DNA of 17,401 bases from an uncultured Cellvibrio sp. (GCA_946481735.1 CAMLOU010000093.1:1-17401), one strand, 5' to 3'. Positions 1 through 7,897 are shown, counted from the stretch's first letter. The notes: generated by a model not told the origin, from the sequence alone. Numbers and translations are program-made.

Positions 1-2604
1 GCCAATATCTGGAATCTGCGTGCGGGCGTCAATCAAATTACCATCGGCGATCCGGATGCACCAGGCATCGTGTTTATCGGTTTTGCCAATCTGCAAGGTG
101 GGTCAAGACGCGATACTTTCAATATAAACGAAGGGACATTAACCGGCTCGATTCGCGGCGGTGGTGATAACGATATTTTCTCTGTCGGTGGTGGCACGGT
201 ACAGGGCGGAATCTTTGGTGATACCGGGGAAGATACGTTGACAGCAACCATCGGTGCTGGTGCTGTAGGTGGCGTTAACTTTGTGGGCGGCGACGGTGTT
301 GATCAATTAATCGTTACCGGTGGTAATGAAAATTATAACGCTCTGCACAATACCACCGATGTAGGTGGTGAACTCATTTACACCGATGCAGCGGGCAACA
401 ATTACACGGTTTCTTTCGAGCAGGTAGGGCAGGTTAACGATAATCTCAATGCAGCCGTGCTGATGGTAAACGGAACATCAGCGGATGATATCTTCACGTT
501 AACGAATAACCGTTATCGACTGAATGGCCTGACGGAGATTAATTACACCAATAAAAATAATCTGACGATTGCTGCATCCAGCGCGGATCAAATTAATATT
601 GAAGGTGCCGTCAACGTTGCTAATGCCTTGACGTTAAGGAATGCCAGGGTGACGGCCAATGCATCGGGATTAATTAATGCCAATAGCTTACGCCTTGATG
701 GTACGGCACAAGTCGGCAGTGCAGACAATCGCTTGATCACCAATGTGAATAGCTTATTTGTTACCGCGGCTAACGGCGGAGTCTATCTGCAAGAAAACAA
801 CGCCCTCGATGTGGCCGAACTGAGTTCCAGCAACCTGGTTGATTTGCGCTTGGGTGGAAACCTCACAAGCAGTACTCCGCTGATTTTCTCGCGTGATTTT
901 ATTGTTAATACCACCGGCGGTGATATTTTATTGTCAGGTAATAATCAGCTCACCGGAAACTTGTCCTTTATCTCCAACGGTCTGGTTGAGTTGCGTAATA
1001 CATCTGCGACTAACCTGGGCAATATACAAGCACAAAATTTAACTGTCGATTCAACCGGTGCGATTACCGGCACGGGTGCGTTGGTAGTAAGCAGCCTTGC
1101 GCAGTTCACCACGGCTAATGATTTGACGCTAACCAACGCGAACAATAATTTTAATTCTGTGCGAATAAATGCAGCAAATTCAGCAGATATCCGTGACAGC
1201 AGTGGGTTATCTGTGGAGGGGGCTAATGCTACTGGCGCTGTTAATTTGACGGCGCAGGGCATCTCGTTAAATAACGTTAATGTGAATGCATTAACTGTCA
1301 ATGCCACCGAAGAAGTCTTGTTAGGCACAGCTATCACAACGACGGCGGATATGTCGATCAACAGTGAAGGGCTGGTGACCCAGCAAAGTAATTTGCTGAG
1401 CGAAACGGGCGATATCACCATCAACGCCGGGCAATTCACGATGAACAACGGTGCGCAGCTTACAACCACCGTCGGTAGTATTCATGTGAATACCGGTGGC
1501 GATTTTATTGCCCGAATGATCACCGCCGCTGGTGATGTGAACCTTGATGTGGGTGGTAATACGCAATTTAATGATGCGATTCGTTCCGGCGGTGCCGTCA
1601 GCCTCATCAGTGAGGGCAATATTAATCTGGCAAACACTGTCACGGGAACAACCGGCATCTCGCTGCAATCGCTTAACGGCGGCATCCAACAACAAGGTCA
1701 GCTAACTGTCCAGGAAGGTGATATATCATTGATCGCGGCGAGCGATATCACCATGAACACCGACGCGGTGGCGACAGCAACCAATGGCAATATTAGTTAT
1801 ACAGGCTCATCCATTGCGGCAACGTCACTGATCGCCGAGGCTGGTACGGTTACACTGGCGGCAATCCGTGGCGCTATTACTGACAACAATGGCAACAGTA
1901 TCAATGTAACCGCTAATCGATTGGTTGCCGATGCAATAACGGGCATCGGTGCAGAAAATCGGTTAGAGACAATGGTCAGCGAATTGTCATTAAGCAATAA
2001 CAGCGGATTGGTTGACTTGGAAAATGGTAAATCCGTGACGATCAATCGCCTGCATTCCAATGGTGACGTTGTGCTGAATAACCTGGCCGGTGATATCACT
2101 TTGGATAACACCTCCGGTACTTTGTACGACCAAAGCCAAACCGACGCGCGCCTGGCAGGAGGCACGGTAAATGCCAATTACGAAATCGGTGCACTCACGA
2201 TCAACGTGGCCAACGGCAATTTGCTGGGCAGTATTGATCCCGGGCCGAATATCCAGAACCCCGATATTGTCGCGCGCACGGCAGTGCTGACGACACCGGC
2301 TGGCAGTATCGGCAGCCCGGATCGCATGCTGGTTATCTATGTGAAGGATTATTTATTTATCGGCGGTGCGCGAAGCTGGGGACCGCTGTGGGGCTTCGAT
2401 GTCCGGCCGACCACTGTAGATAACCAGGCAACCATTCAAGGTAGCTTGTCTGACCTGCTCGCATCGGGCAACGAACAGTTAGTGGAAGTAGAAACCCTGG
2501 ATGAAGTTGATCCGGCGGTATTTACCAACGTGCGCAACTATTTCTACGATGATATCGCTATTCTGTTGCCGCGCGATCAGCAGTATTTTGATGAGGAAGA
2601 GTAA
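1..2604 (+). CDS. Filamentous-haemagglutinin-like repetitive surface protein, C-terminal part (5' end outside window)
   Basis: The reading frame is open from base 1 to the TAA at 2602-2604, giving 867 codons with no convincing start, so this is the 3' part of a larger gene. The first ~170 residues are rich in Gly and Asp (GGDNDIF, GGDGVDQL, NGTSADDIF), recalling RTX-type or beta-roll sequence. The rest is an irregular succession of short strands such as GDITLDN, GNISYTG and AGTVTLA, dominated by Asn, Thr, Ala, Gly, Leu and Val with almost no Cys. This is the look of a secreted right-handed beta-helix of the haemagglutinin/TpsA type. The tail is different: a compact aromatic-containing segment ending LPRDQQYFDEEE, with no autotransporter beta-barrel. 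Export by a separate TpsB-type partner would therefore be expected, but none is in the window. A role in adhesion or biofilm is inferred from the family type only; the exact family is not certain. Confidence 0.75.
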   Translation, partial: ANIWNLRAGVNQITIGDPDAPGIVFIGFANLQGGSRRDTFNINEGTLTGSIRGGGDNDIFSVGGGTVQGGIFGDTGEDTLTATIGAGAVGGVNFVGGDGVDQLIVTGGNENYNALHNTTDVGGELIYTDAAGNNYTVSFEQVGQVNDNLNAAVLMVNGTSADDIFTLTNNRYRLNGLTEINYTNKNNLTIAASSADQINIEGAVNVANALTLRNARVTANASGLINANSLRLDGTAQVGSADNRLITNVNSLFVTAANGGVYLQENNALDVAELSSSNLVDLRLGGNLTSSTPLIFSRDFIVNTTGGDILLSGNNQLTGNLSFISNGLVELRNTSATNLGNIQAQNLTVDSTGAITGTGALVVSSLAQFTTANDLTLTNANNNFNSVRINAANSADIRDSSGLSVEGANATGAVNLTAQGISLNNVNVNALTVNATEEVLLGTAITTTADMSINSEGLVTQQSNLLSETGDITINAGQFTMNNGAQLTTTVGSIHVNTGGDFIARMITAAGDVNLDVGGNTQFNDAIRSGGAVSLISEGNINLANTVTGTTGISLQSLNGGIQQQGQLTVQEGDISLIAASDITMNTDAVATATNGNISYTGSSIAATSLIAEAGTVTLAAIRGAITDNNGNSINVTANRLVADAITGIGAENRLETMVSELSLSNNSGLVDLENGKSVTINRLHSNGDVVLNNLAGDITLDNTSGTLYDQSQTDARLAGGTVNANYEIGALTINVANGNLLGSIDPGPNIQNPDIVARTAVLTTPAGSIGSPDRMLVIYVKDYLFIGGARSWGPLWGFDVRPTTVDNQATIQGSLSDLLASGNEQLVEVETLDEVDPAVFTNVRNYFYDDIAILLPRDQQYFDEEE

Positions 2605-2670
2605 GGCTTTCTTTGCTACCATCAGATTAAGCTATCATAACCGTTATAACTAACTGAACCCGAATTCTTT

Positions 2671-2700
2671 TGCCAGCGCCAGATGGCGCTGGTGTTTTAT
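2671..2700 (+). terminator. Intrinsic terminator after the adhesin gene
   Basis: CCAGCGCC (2673-2680) and GGCGCTGG (2685-2692) form a perfect 8-bp GC-rich stem around the tetraloop AGAT. Two G-U type pairs extend it at the base, and TGTTTTAT follows. It lies about 70 bp after the adhesin stop and should end that transcript. It also leaves only 25 bp before the next start codon. Confidence 0.8.
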
Positions 2701-2725
2701 CAATCATAGAAGGATACTATCTGTC

Positions 2726-3892
2726 ATGACAAAGCTATCTCCCACGTTTGGCAGTCTCACTCACCTCCCTAGCCCTTCCAGGACCTTGCTTAATAAGCAA
2801 GCAATGAAAGATTACGTTTACTTTTCAGATAATACGAAAGGTCAAACGGGTAAGGCCGTAAAAATTAAAATTGATTTGTTTCCTCGTTTTGCAGCTTTGG
2901 TTGACCCTAAGACTCACAAGGGTCAAACGATTATTCGTCAAATTGAAAATCTGCGTATGGTGAATGGAGCAAGCGCTGGTGTTTACTCCAATGCGAATTG
3001 TGCTTTTCGGTACATGCTTCAGCTTTCGAATATGAAGGTTTTTTATGCAGTCTTGGATGGATCCTTCGGTAAGGAGGTGTTTATTGGTGACGTGAGGCCT
3101 GATTTTGAGGTTGCTCCAGATAAAGCGGGCTTCTATCACTATGATGAATACGCTATGAAGTTTAGAGAATATGAACAGCTAGCTTTGGATGGAAAGGCGG
3201 TTTATCTAAATGGTTTATGTGATGATTTAAAAAGTGCGTTCAAAAATGCTAAGACCAGATTGCATATGGCTAATAATAACGTTGCTCTGTTCTATACTCC
3301 AGGGCACATTATAAATGAGTTGGGAGTTTGGAGTTCAGGGCCATCCATAAAATTAGGCGATAGCGTGAAAAAGCTTCGAGAGGGTATCGCTTCAAACAAT
3401 AAAAATAGGATCGCTTGGGTGGCTGAAGGTGAAGGTGCAGACGTTTTGTCGGTTGCTCTTGAAGGTATAAATGGAAGCTGTCCAGGGCATAGGTATCGTT
3501 TGATTGATCCAATTACTAACACGTTATCTCTACTAAAAAAATTGGGAGCCAAGGGAATGAAGCCCACTGGAGATGAAGTGGCTCCTGTGGCATATACCGG
3601 GACAAATCGTTCGGCACGAATGTTTATGGAATCTCAGAAAGCAGGGATAATCAATGCCCTAAAAATGATGAAAATACGAGGGAATGCAGAAGAGTTCCAT
3701 CAAGATGTAGTGGCAAAGTTAGAATCTACCATGAGTACTAGCACTATGGCAGATAGTAAAAAATCCCTATCCAATACAGCTGCATTGAATCAGCCTGCAA
3801 GGCATCCTAAGGCGGCTGCGCCACTAACTAATAAGGCAGGATTAAGTTTTATTACGGCACTGAAGCGGGTATGTCATGAAATTCAAGCATAA
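2726..3892 (+). CDS. Uncharacterised 388-aa protein, first gene of a two-gene cassette (possible effector)
   Basis: I do not recognise this family with confidence. The ATG at 2726 is preceded by AGAAGGA at 2708-2714, 11 bases away. The protein has no signal peptide, no membrane segment and no obvious Cys or metal cluster, so it is probably soluble. The middle (about residues 185-245) runs from ALFYTPGHIINELGVW through a helix to WVAEGEGADVLSVAL. This resembles the strand-elbow-helix of alpha/beta-hydrolase lipases of the Tle effector sort, but the elbow reads EGEG instead of HSQG, so the nucleophilic Ser is absent. The last ~60 residues are Ser/Ala/Pro-rich and probably flexible. The gene looks more AT-rich than its flanks and overlaps the next gene by 17 bases. 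Because a terminator sits just upstream, its promoter must overlap the terminator or the gene depends on read-through. Effector, enzyme relative or structural protein all remain possible. Confidence 0.7.
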   Translation: MTKLSPTFGSLTHLPSPSRTLLNKQAMKDYVYFSDNTKGQTGKAVKIKIDLFPRFAALVDPKTHKGQTIIRQIENLRMVNGASAGVYSNANCAFRYMLQLSNMKVFYAVLDGSFGKEVFIGDVRPDFEVAPDKAGFYHYDEYAMKFREYEQLALDGKAVYLNGLCDDLKSAFKNAKTRLHMANNNVALFYTPGHIINELGVWSSGPSIKLGDSVKKLREGIASNNKNRIAWVAEGEGADVLSVALEGINGSCPGHRYRLIDPITNTLSLLKKLGAKGMKPTGDEVAPVAYTGTNRSARMFMESQKAGIINALKMMKIRGNAEEFHQDVVAKLESTMSTSTMADSKKSLSNTAALNQPARHPKAAAPLTNKAGLSFITALKRVCHEIQA

Positions 3893-4658
3893 TGTTATAG
3901 GTCCCGATTTTTCCACGGCAGATATTGTTACTTTCACTTTTGGCGAAGCTGATATTTCGCTGCCAGTACCCCAAGATCCTGATTCCGATCACAACTCGAT
4001 TTATATTGCACCTCATGACCAGACCAACCTTCCGGTTGAGCCCAATATTCACTGGAGTGTTCATCCTTTTGGGTTTAAGGTTTTCGAGATGCTGAGTGCA
4101 TCTTGGTCCTATCATGATGAAAAATCTGAGCTTCGGGTAGCTAAAGAGAATTTTGATCTTAAATTGATTGAAATACCTGATGATCTGCGGCACGAAATTC
4201 AGCCACTCAATAAGTGTGCTTTTAAGGATTGGCTATTTAAGTTTTTCAGGATGATGGCGGTACGAGGTGATACTTCGTTATTGGGCACAGACACAGAGCT
4301 TAGCAATATGAAAGCCAATATGATGCCGCTATCTAAGGAAGATATTGAGCTGTATCGGGCGGAGGCTCTTGATTGGCCAATGCTTACTATTAAGCCTCCC
4401 TATGAGAACGACGCTGAAGCAAATGCTGCTCGAGATCCTGATTATTTTATTTATATACCTATAAGTGAACACTTGTTTCTCTATATCGATCATTCGATTT
4501 CTATAATGTCTCGCCAAGGTAACGCTGGAAGTTTGCCTAAATCAGCAATCCTTGAATTAAAACGCGATATTCTGAAGGAGATCCTCGCCAATATACGCGT
4601 CACTTATTCTCCAAAAATATTGGAGCTGATAAAAGAAAAAAATCATCTAAATAGTTGA
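3876..4658 (+). CDS. Uncharacterised 260-aa acidic protein, second gene of the cassette (possible immunity or partner protein)
   Basis: This is a clear ORF from the ATG at 3876 to the TGA at 4656-4658. It starts inside the last 17 bases of the preceding gene in another frame, which implies translational coupling and roughly matched production of the two proteins. The product is net acidic, with Asp and Glu clearly outnumbering Lys and Arg. It has no signal peptide or hydrophobic membrane helix. It contains an aromatic-rich middle (FKDWLFKFFRMM) and a strand-like YFIYIPISEHLFLYIDHS segment near residue 195, then a charged C-terminal helix. I do not recognise a domain. Coupling to an unknown soluble protein, an acidic composition and position at the end of a small low-GC cassette are typical of immunity proteins to interbacterial effectors. 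That role is inference; a chaperone or complex subunit would look the same. Confidence 0.7.
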   Translation: MKFKHNVIGPDFSTADIVTFTFGEADISLPVPQDPDSDHNSIYIAPHDQTNLPVEPNIHWSVHPFGFKVFEMLSASWSYHDEKSELRVAKENFDLKLIEIPDDLRHEIQPLNKCAFKDWLFKFFRMMAVRGDTSLLGTDTELSNMKANMMPLSKEDIELYRAEALDWPMLTIKPPYENDAEANAARDPDYFIYIPISEHLFLYIDHSISIMSRQGNAGSLPKSAILELKRDILKEILANIRVTYSPKILELIKEKNHLNS

Positions 4659-4659
4659 T

Positions 4660-4675
4660 ACCCGATCTTTCGGGT
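4660..4675 (+). other. Small perfect hairpin after the cassette
   Basis: ACCCGA (4660-4665) and TCGGGT (4670-4675) form a perfect 6-bp stem with a TCTT loop, one base after the stop codon at 4658. No U-run follows in either direction, so it is not a terminator by itself. It may stabilise the 3' end of the transcript in front of the main terminator. Confidence 0.35.
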
Positions 4676-4680
4676 TGCGC

Positions 4681-4717
4681 AAAAAAAGCCACTGCCACAA
4701 AAATGGCAGTGGCTTTT
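4681..4717. terminator. Bidirectional intrinsic terminator between the cassette and rhlE
   Basis: GCCACTGCCA (4688-4697) and TGGCAGTGGC (4704-4713) form a perfect 10-bp stem with a 6-base loop. Seven A residues precede it and TTTT follows. Read rightwards it ends the cassette transcript; read leftwards the A-run becomes a U-run and ends the rhlE transcript. Confidence 0.88.
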
Positions 4718-4737
4718 ATATATCATCTAAAATTTAA

Positions 4738-6150
4738 TCAACGCTTGGCATAAGCCGGTGCTTTGCCGCGATGCTCTGAAAGATTGCGCTTGGCGGCAGT
4801 TGGACTTTGTGGGGCAGAAGAACCTGCTTTTACTGGTCGTTTTTGTTGAGAGTTGGCTGATCCTGGTTTACGTGGCGCATGAGAGCTTTTCGCTCCGTTT
4901 CCACCGTTACGATTGCTATTACTTCTGCCGCCGCCACCGTTTCCACCACCGCTATTGCCACGACCAATTGTCATGTTGCGGCCCAGCTTGATAGGCTCCG
5001 CTTTGATGCTTGGGTCGGGTTCGAAGCCCGACAGGACCACTTGCTCAATATCCCGTTTGATTAGCTTTTCAATATCGCGCAGGAATTTATATTCGTCCAC
5101 ACACACCAGTGAAATGGCTTCGCCTTCACATTCAGCGCGGCCGGTGCGGCCGATGCGGTGCACGTAGTCTTCCGGTACATTGGGTAATTCATAATTAACA
5201 ACATGCGGTAACTGGTCGATGTCGATACCGCGTGCGGCGATGTCAGTAGCTACTAAAACGCGAATAGCATTGCGTTTAAAATCTTCGAGTGCTTTGGTGC
5301 GCGCGCCCTGGCTTTTATTGCCGTGGATTGCGGCGGCGCTGATGCCGTCTTCAATTAATTGTTCGGTCAGGCGGTTGGCGCCGTGTTTGGTGCGGGTAAA
5401 TACCAATACCTGTTGCCACTGACCGGAGCCGATCAGGAACGACAACAGCTCGCGTTTGCGGTGGCGATCCACCGGATGCACGCGCTGGGTAACACGTTCA
5501 GAAGCGGTATTGCGACGCGCCACTTCGATCAGGGTTGGGTGGTTCAACAGTTTGTCGGCCAATGCTTTGATCTCGTCAGAGAAGGTGGCAGAGAACAACA
5601 GGTTCTGGCGTTTTTGCGGCAGGAGCGCGAGCACTTTTTTGATGTCGTGGATAAAACCCATGTCCAGCATGCGGTCCGCTTCATCGAGCACCAGTACTTC
5701 CAGCTCATTTAATTTCACCGCGTTTTGCTGAACCAGGTCCAGTAAACGTCCGGGTGTGGCGACCAGAATATCCACGCCGCCGCGCAATTTCATCATCTGT
5801 GGATTGATAGAGACACCACCAAATACAACCGTGGAGCGTAAGGGCACGTATTTGCCGTAGGTGCGCACACTTTCAAATACCTGCGCTGCCAGTTCACGGG
5901 TGGGCGTCAGGATCAGCGCGCGTACCGGGCGGCGGCCGTTCACGGGCTTCGTGGTTTGGCTGAGCTTTTCCAGCAGCGGTAAGGTGAAACCGGCGGTTTT
6001 GCCGGTGCCAGTTTGCGCCGCTGCGAGAATGTCCCCACCGTTTAATACGGCAGGAATGGCTTGTAATTGAATGGGTGTCGGGGTGCTGTAGCCTTCATCA
6101 GCAATAGCACGCAGCAGTTCGGCCCGTAAGCCGAGGGAATCGAAAGACAT
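4738..6150 (-). CDS. rhlE: ATP-dependent RNA helicase RhlE (DEAD-box)
   Basis: The 470-residue product unwinds short RNA duplexes in the cytoplasm and acts in ribosome maturation and RNA turnover. All helicase motifs are visible. They include the Q motif GYSTPTPIQ (20-28), Walker A AQTGTGKT (45-52), PTREL (83-87), TPGR (132-135) and DEAD (156-159), then [16 protein letters not shown] and HRIGRTGR in the second RecA lobe. FDSLGL at the N-terminus and the [11 protein letters not shown] sequence are typical of RhlE. The tail after about residue 390 is a low-complexity Gly/Asn/Ser/Arg stretch followed by a basic end, as in other RhlE proteins, and probably binds RNA. The frame stays open back to 6315, but the family starts MSFDSLG and an AGGA lies about 9 bases upstream of the ATG at 6150, so the longer start is rejected. 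The gene converges on the cassette and they share a terminator. Confidence 0.95.
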   Translation of the reverse strand: MSFDSLGLRAELLRAIADEGYSTPTPIQLQAIPAVLNGGDILAAAQTGTGKTAGFTLPLLEKLSQTTKPVNGRRPVRALILTPTRELAAQVFESVRTYGKYVPLRSTVVFGGVSINPQMMKLRGGVDILVATPGRLLDLVQQNAVKLNELEVLVLDEADRMLDMGFIHDIKKVLALLPQKRQNLLFSATFSDEIKALADKLLNHPTLIEVARRNTASERVTQRVHPVDRHRKRELLSFLIGSGQWQQVLVFTRTKHGANRLTEQLIEDGISAAAIHGNKSQGARTKALEDFKRNAIRVLVATDIAARGIDIDQLPHVVNYELPNVPEDYVHRIGRTGRAECEGEAISLVCVDEYKFLRDIEKLIKRDIEQVVLSGFEPDPSIKAEPIKLGRNMTIGRGNSGGGNGGGGRSNSNRNGGNGAKSSHAPRKPGSANSQQKRPVKAGSSAPQSPTAAKRNLSEHRGKAPAYAKR

Positions 6151-6292
6151 AAGGTTTATTCCTGTCGCTCTGCCCACCAAACAGCATTTGGCACGGTCCG
6201 GGAGAGCTGGAAGTGTCGCGGCAGATGATCTGAAAGATGGCAAGCTGCAGCGAAAAGGGAGGCGACGCCGACCGAAGTGCGTCGAGCCGCGC

Positions 6293-6321
6293 ATACTACG
6301 CACAATCTGACACAAACGCCA
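6293..6321 (-). promoter_or_regulatory. Candidate sigma-70 promoter and long leader of rhlE
   Basis: On the minus strand a TAGTAT -10 box (6298-6293) lies 17 bp after TGGCGT (6321-6316), a weak -35. Transcription would begin near 6286, giving a leader of about 135 nt before the ATG at 6150. The leader contains GC-rich inverted stretches (for example GACGC...GCGTC at its start). The -10 is reasonable, but the -35 matches poorly. Confidence 0.35.
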
Positions 6322-6342
6322 GCACTATATTGCGGGCGAGGC

Positions 6343-6361
6343 GGTGACGCTCCCTGTCACC
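6343..6361 (-). other. Hairpin just after the MFS gene
   Basis: GGTGAC (6343-6348) and GTCACC (6356-6361) form a perfect 6-bp stem with a 7-base loop, 6 bases beyond the MFS stop codon. No U-run follows, so intrinsic termination is doubtful and MFS transcripts may read through into rhlE. Confidence 0.35.
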
Positions 6362-6367
6362 TATCCC

Positions 6368-7603
6368 TTATTCCACAGCTGGTTCCGGGTCCGCTGGCTT
6401 GCGCGATTTGGCCAGGTGCAGGATAAAGAGGCAGATTGTACTCAGGATCAAAAAGCCACTGGTCACCGGCACCAGGGTGCCGTTGTACATCTGGCCGATG
6501 GCGGTGCCGATGATCATGGACATGATCGAAGAACTTGCGCCGATGATGGCTGATGCGATGCCGGCAACATGGCCCATAGGTTCCATTGCCATGGCATTGA
6601 TGTTGCCGAATACCAGTCCGAAACAAAAAAACACCACTGCCGCGTAAATTAAAAACATCCACAAATTAACGGGTATCAGCATTTGTACCGCCAGGAAGAT
6701 CGCGGAGCTGACAATCAATCCGCGTACGGCGCGACTGCACAAGTAATCCATTCCCCATTTTTCTACAAAGCGCGCATTCACCAGCGAAGCCACGCCGAAC
6801 AAGAGTGCAAGCACACCGAAGTACACCGTGAATAATTTGCCGGTGTTAAACAGCTCCTGGAAAATTTGTTGGGAAGAGTTGAGGTAACCAATGAAACTGC
6901 CGAAGAACAGGCCCATGCACAAGGTGTAACACATGGTGTGATAGTTGCTGACTACCTCTTTAAACCCGTCTAAAAAGCCGGTGGTGGAGAAGGCAATGCG
7001 GTGTTCTTTGGGTAAGGTTTCTTCGAGACGGAAAAAAATCCATAAACCGATAATCGTCGCATACACAATATACAGGACGAAAATGTAACGCCATGAGCTA
7101 ACCAGCAACACGGCTTGCCCAAGGCTGGGCGCAAGTGCGGGGACCATAATAAAAATCAGCATCACCAGCGACATGATGCGAGCCATTTCATTGCCGGTAT
7201 ATTTATCGCGCACGATGGAAATTGCCGAAACGTAGGGTCCGGCAACGCCGAGGCCCTGGATAAATCGCCCGAGCAACAGGGTGTTGATATCCTGCGCAAA
7301 AAAGCAAACCAGGCTGCCAATCAGGAACAGGCTTATACCGGCATATAGGATTTTTTTGCGCCCCGTTGCGTCCGACAGTGGGCCACACACCAATTGACCC
7401 AACGCCATACCCAAAAATAAAGCGCTGATGATGTATTGCGCCTGGTTAGGGTGAACGAGAGAAATATCCCGGCTGATGAATCCAAGGGCGGGTAATAACG
7501 CGTCTATAGAGATAGCCACAATCGACATCAACAAGGCGATCAACAATGTAAATTCCCGCGCGGAAATACGGGACGGGGTAGGGTGAGTGGAGTAATCAGA
7601 CAT
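6368..7603 (-). CDS. Bcr/CflA-type MFS multidrug efflux transporter
   Basis: This 411-residue inner-membrane protein has about 12 hydrophobic helices and belongs to the drug:H+ antiporter-1 group of the major facilitator superfamily. Helix 1 contains SIDALLPAL with a membrane Asp at residue 34, typical of Bcr/CflA members. The loop between helices 2 and 3 carries MFS motif A, GPLSDATGRKK (74-84). GRFIQGLGVAGPYVS (about 112-126) corresponds to the helix-4 region with the conserved Arg. The length is normal for the family. The start at 7603 has GGAAG 6 bases upstream. Proton-driven export of a small toxic compound (in the family: bicyclomycin, chloramphenicol, sulphonamides) is expected, but the substrate cannot be read from sequence. 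It is divergent from the ABC/two-component operon, across the control region at 7604-7936, so shared stress responsiveness is possible. Confidence 0.88.
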   Translation of the reverse strand: MSDYSTHPTPSRISAREFTLLIALLMSIVAISIDALLPALGFISRDISLVHPNQAQYIISALFLGMALGQLVCGPLSDATGRKKILYAGISLFLIGSLVCFFAQDINTLLLGRFIQGLGVAGPYVSAISIVRDKYTGNEMARIMSLVMLIFIMVPALAPSLGQAVLLVSSWRYIFVLYIVYATIIGLWIFFRLEETLPKEHRIAFSTTGFLDGFKEVVSNYHTMCYTLCMGLFFGSFIGYLNSSQQIFQELFNTGKLFTVYFGVLALLFGVASLVNARFVEKWGMDYLCSRAVRGLIVSSAIFLAVQMLIPVNLWMFLIYAAVVFFCFGLVFGNINAMAMEPMGHVAGIASAIIGASSSIMSMIIGTAIGQMYNGTLVPVTSGFLILSTICLFILHLAKSRKPADPEPAVE

Positions 7604-7655
7604 ATAAAACTTCCGTTATTAAAGAATCTACCTGACAGGCCGCAGCCTGGCCGAC

Positions 7656-7689
7656 ATCATACCCAAACTGACCGTCAGTGGCTGTCAGT
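7656..7689 (-). promoter_or_regulatory. Candidate MFS promoter with overlapping palindromic operator
   Basis: On the minus strand a good -10 box TATGAT (7661-7656) lies about 50 bp before the MFS ATG; no strong -35 is visible. The spacer region contains the palindrome ACTGACCGTCAGT (7667-7679). A further GTCAGT at 7684-7689 is spaced exactly 10 bp from the GTCAGT arm of the palindrome. A related CTGAC occurs again at 7632-7636. A palindrome sitting in the spacer with repeated half-sites suggests a binding site for a regulator; which one is unknown. Confidence 0.4.
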
Positions 7690-7880
7690 AAGTGTTAACC
7701 CTTAGTCGATTGATAAGCACTGAAATCGACGATCTGATGAAAAAATGTTGATCGATACTCAGGTGAGTAAGCTTGGTCCATTCGCGAATATGGGATAAAA
7801 CCGGCGTTGCTTTTCCCAAAAGTGGGACCCGCAGTCAAACCTTTTTGAACCTTTTCCAGTGTTATCAATATGTTATGAAT
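7690..7880 (+). promoter_or_regulatory. Upstream control region of the sigma-54 operon with several inverted repeats
   Basis: No gene is supported between the MFS gene and the adaptor gene (333 bp). The stretch holds GTCGATT/AATCGAC (7705-7711 and 7724-7730), a perfect 10-bp palindrome ATTCGCGAAT (7780-7789), TCCCA-AAAG-TGGGA (7814-7827), TCAAA/TTTGA (7835-7839 and 7844-7848) and a direct repeat AACCTTTT (7838 and 7848) spaced 10 bp. Sigma-54 activators bind dyads roughly 80-150 bp before the transcription start. The 7780 and 7814 dyads fall near or within that distance of the predicted start near 7907. Which element binds the operon's own regulator is not decided. Confidence 0.4.
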
Positions 7881-7897
7881 TGGCATGGAAGCTGCCA
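7881..7897 (+). promoter_or_regulatory. Sigma-54 (RpoN) -24/-12 promoter of the six-gene operon
   Basis: TGGCATGGAAGCTGCCA matches the consensus TGGCACG-N4-TTGCW at most positions and has the invariant GG (7882-7883) and GC (7894-7895) exactly 10 bases apart. Transcription would start near 7907, about 30 bases before the adaptor ATG at 7937. The fifth gene of the operon encodes an NtrC-type activator of sigma-54, which strongly supports this reading. Confidence 0.75.

Noticed and set aside
945..2177. Several antisense open frames across the adhesin gene
   Set aside because: They mirror the Asn/Thr/Ala-rich codon bias of the adhesin, giving Val/Leu/Ser-rich products without a family pattern.
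4660..4675. Hairpin after the cassette as a terminator
   Set aside because: Its stem is only 6 bp and no U-run follows on either strand; the 10-bp stem at 4688-4713 is the real terminator.
2605..4737. Mobile element carrying the cassette
   Set aside because: The cassette looks foreign, but there is no transposase, integrase, terminal inverted repeat or target duplication. Only the terminators flank it.
4758..6070. Open frames opposite rhlE
   Set aside because: They are antisense shadows of a gene with all helicase motifs, and their products show no domains.
6151..6315. N-terminal extension of the helicase frame by 55 residues
   Set aside because: The added residues are not helicase-like, the family begins at MSFDSLG, and a ribosome-binding site precedes the ATG at 6150. 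The likely promoter lies inside the extension.
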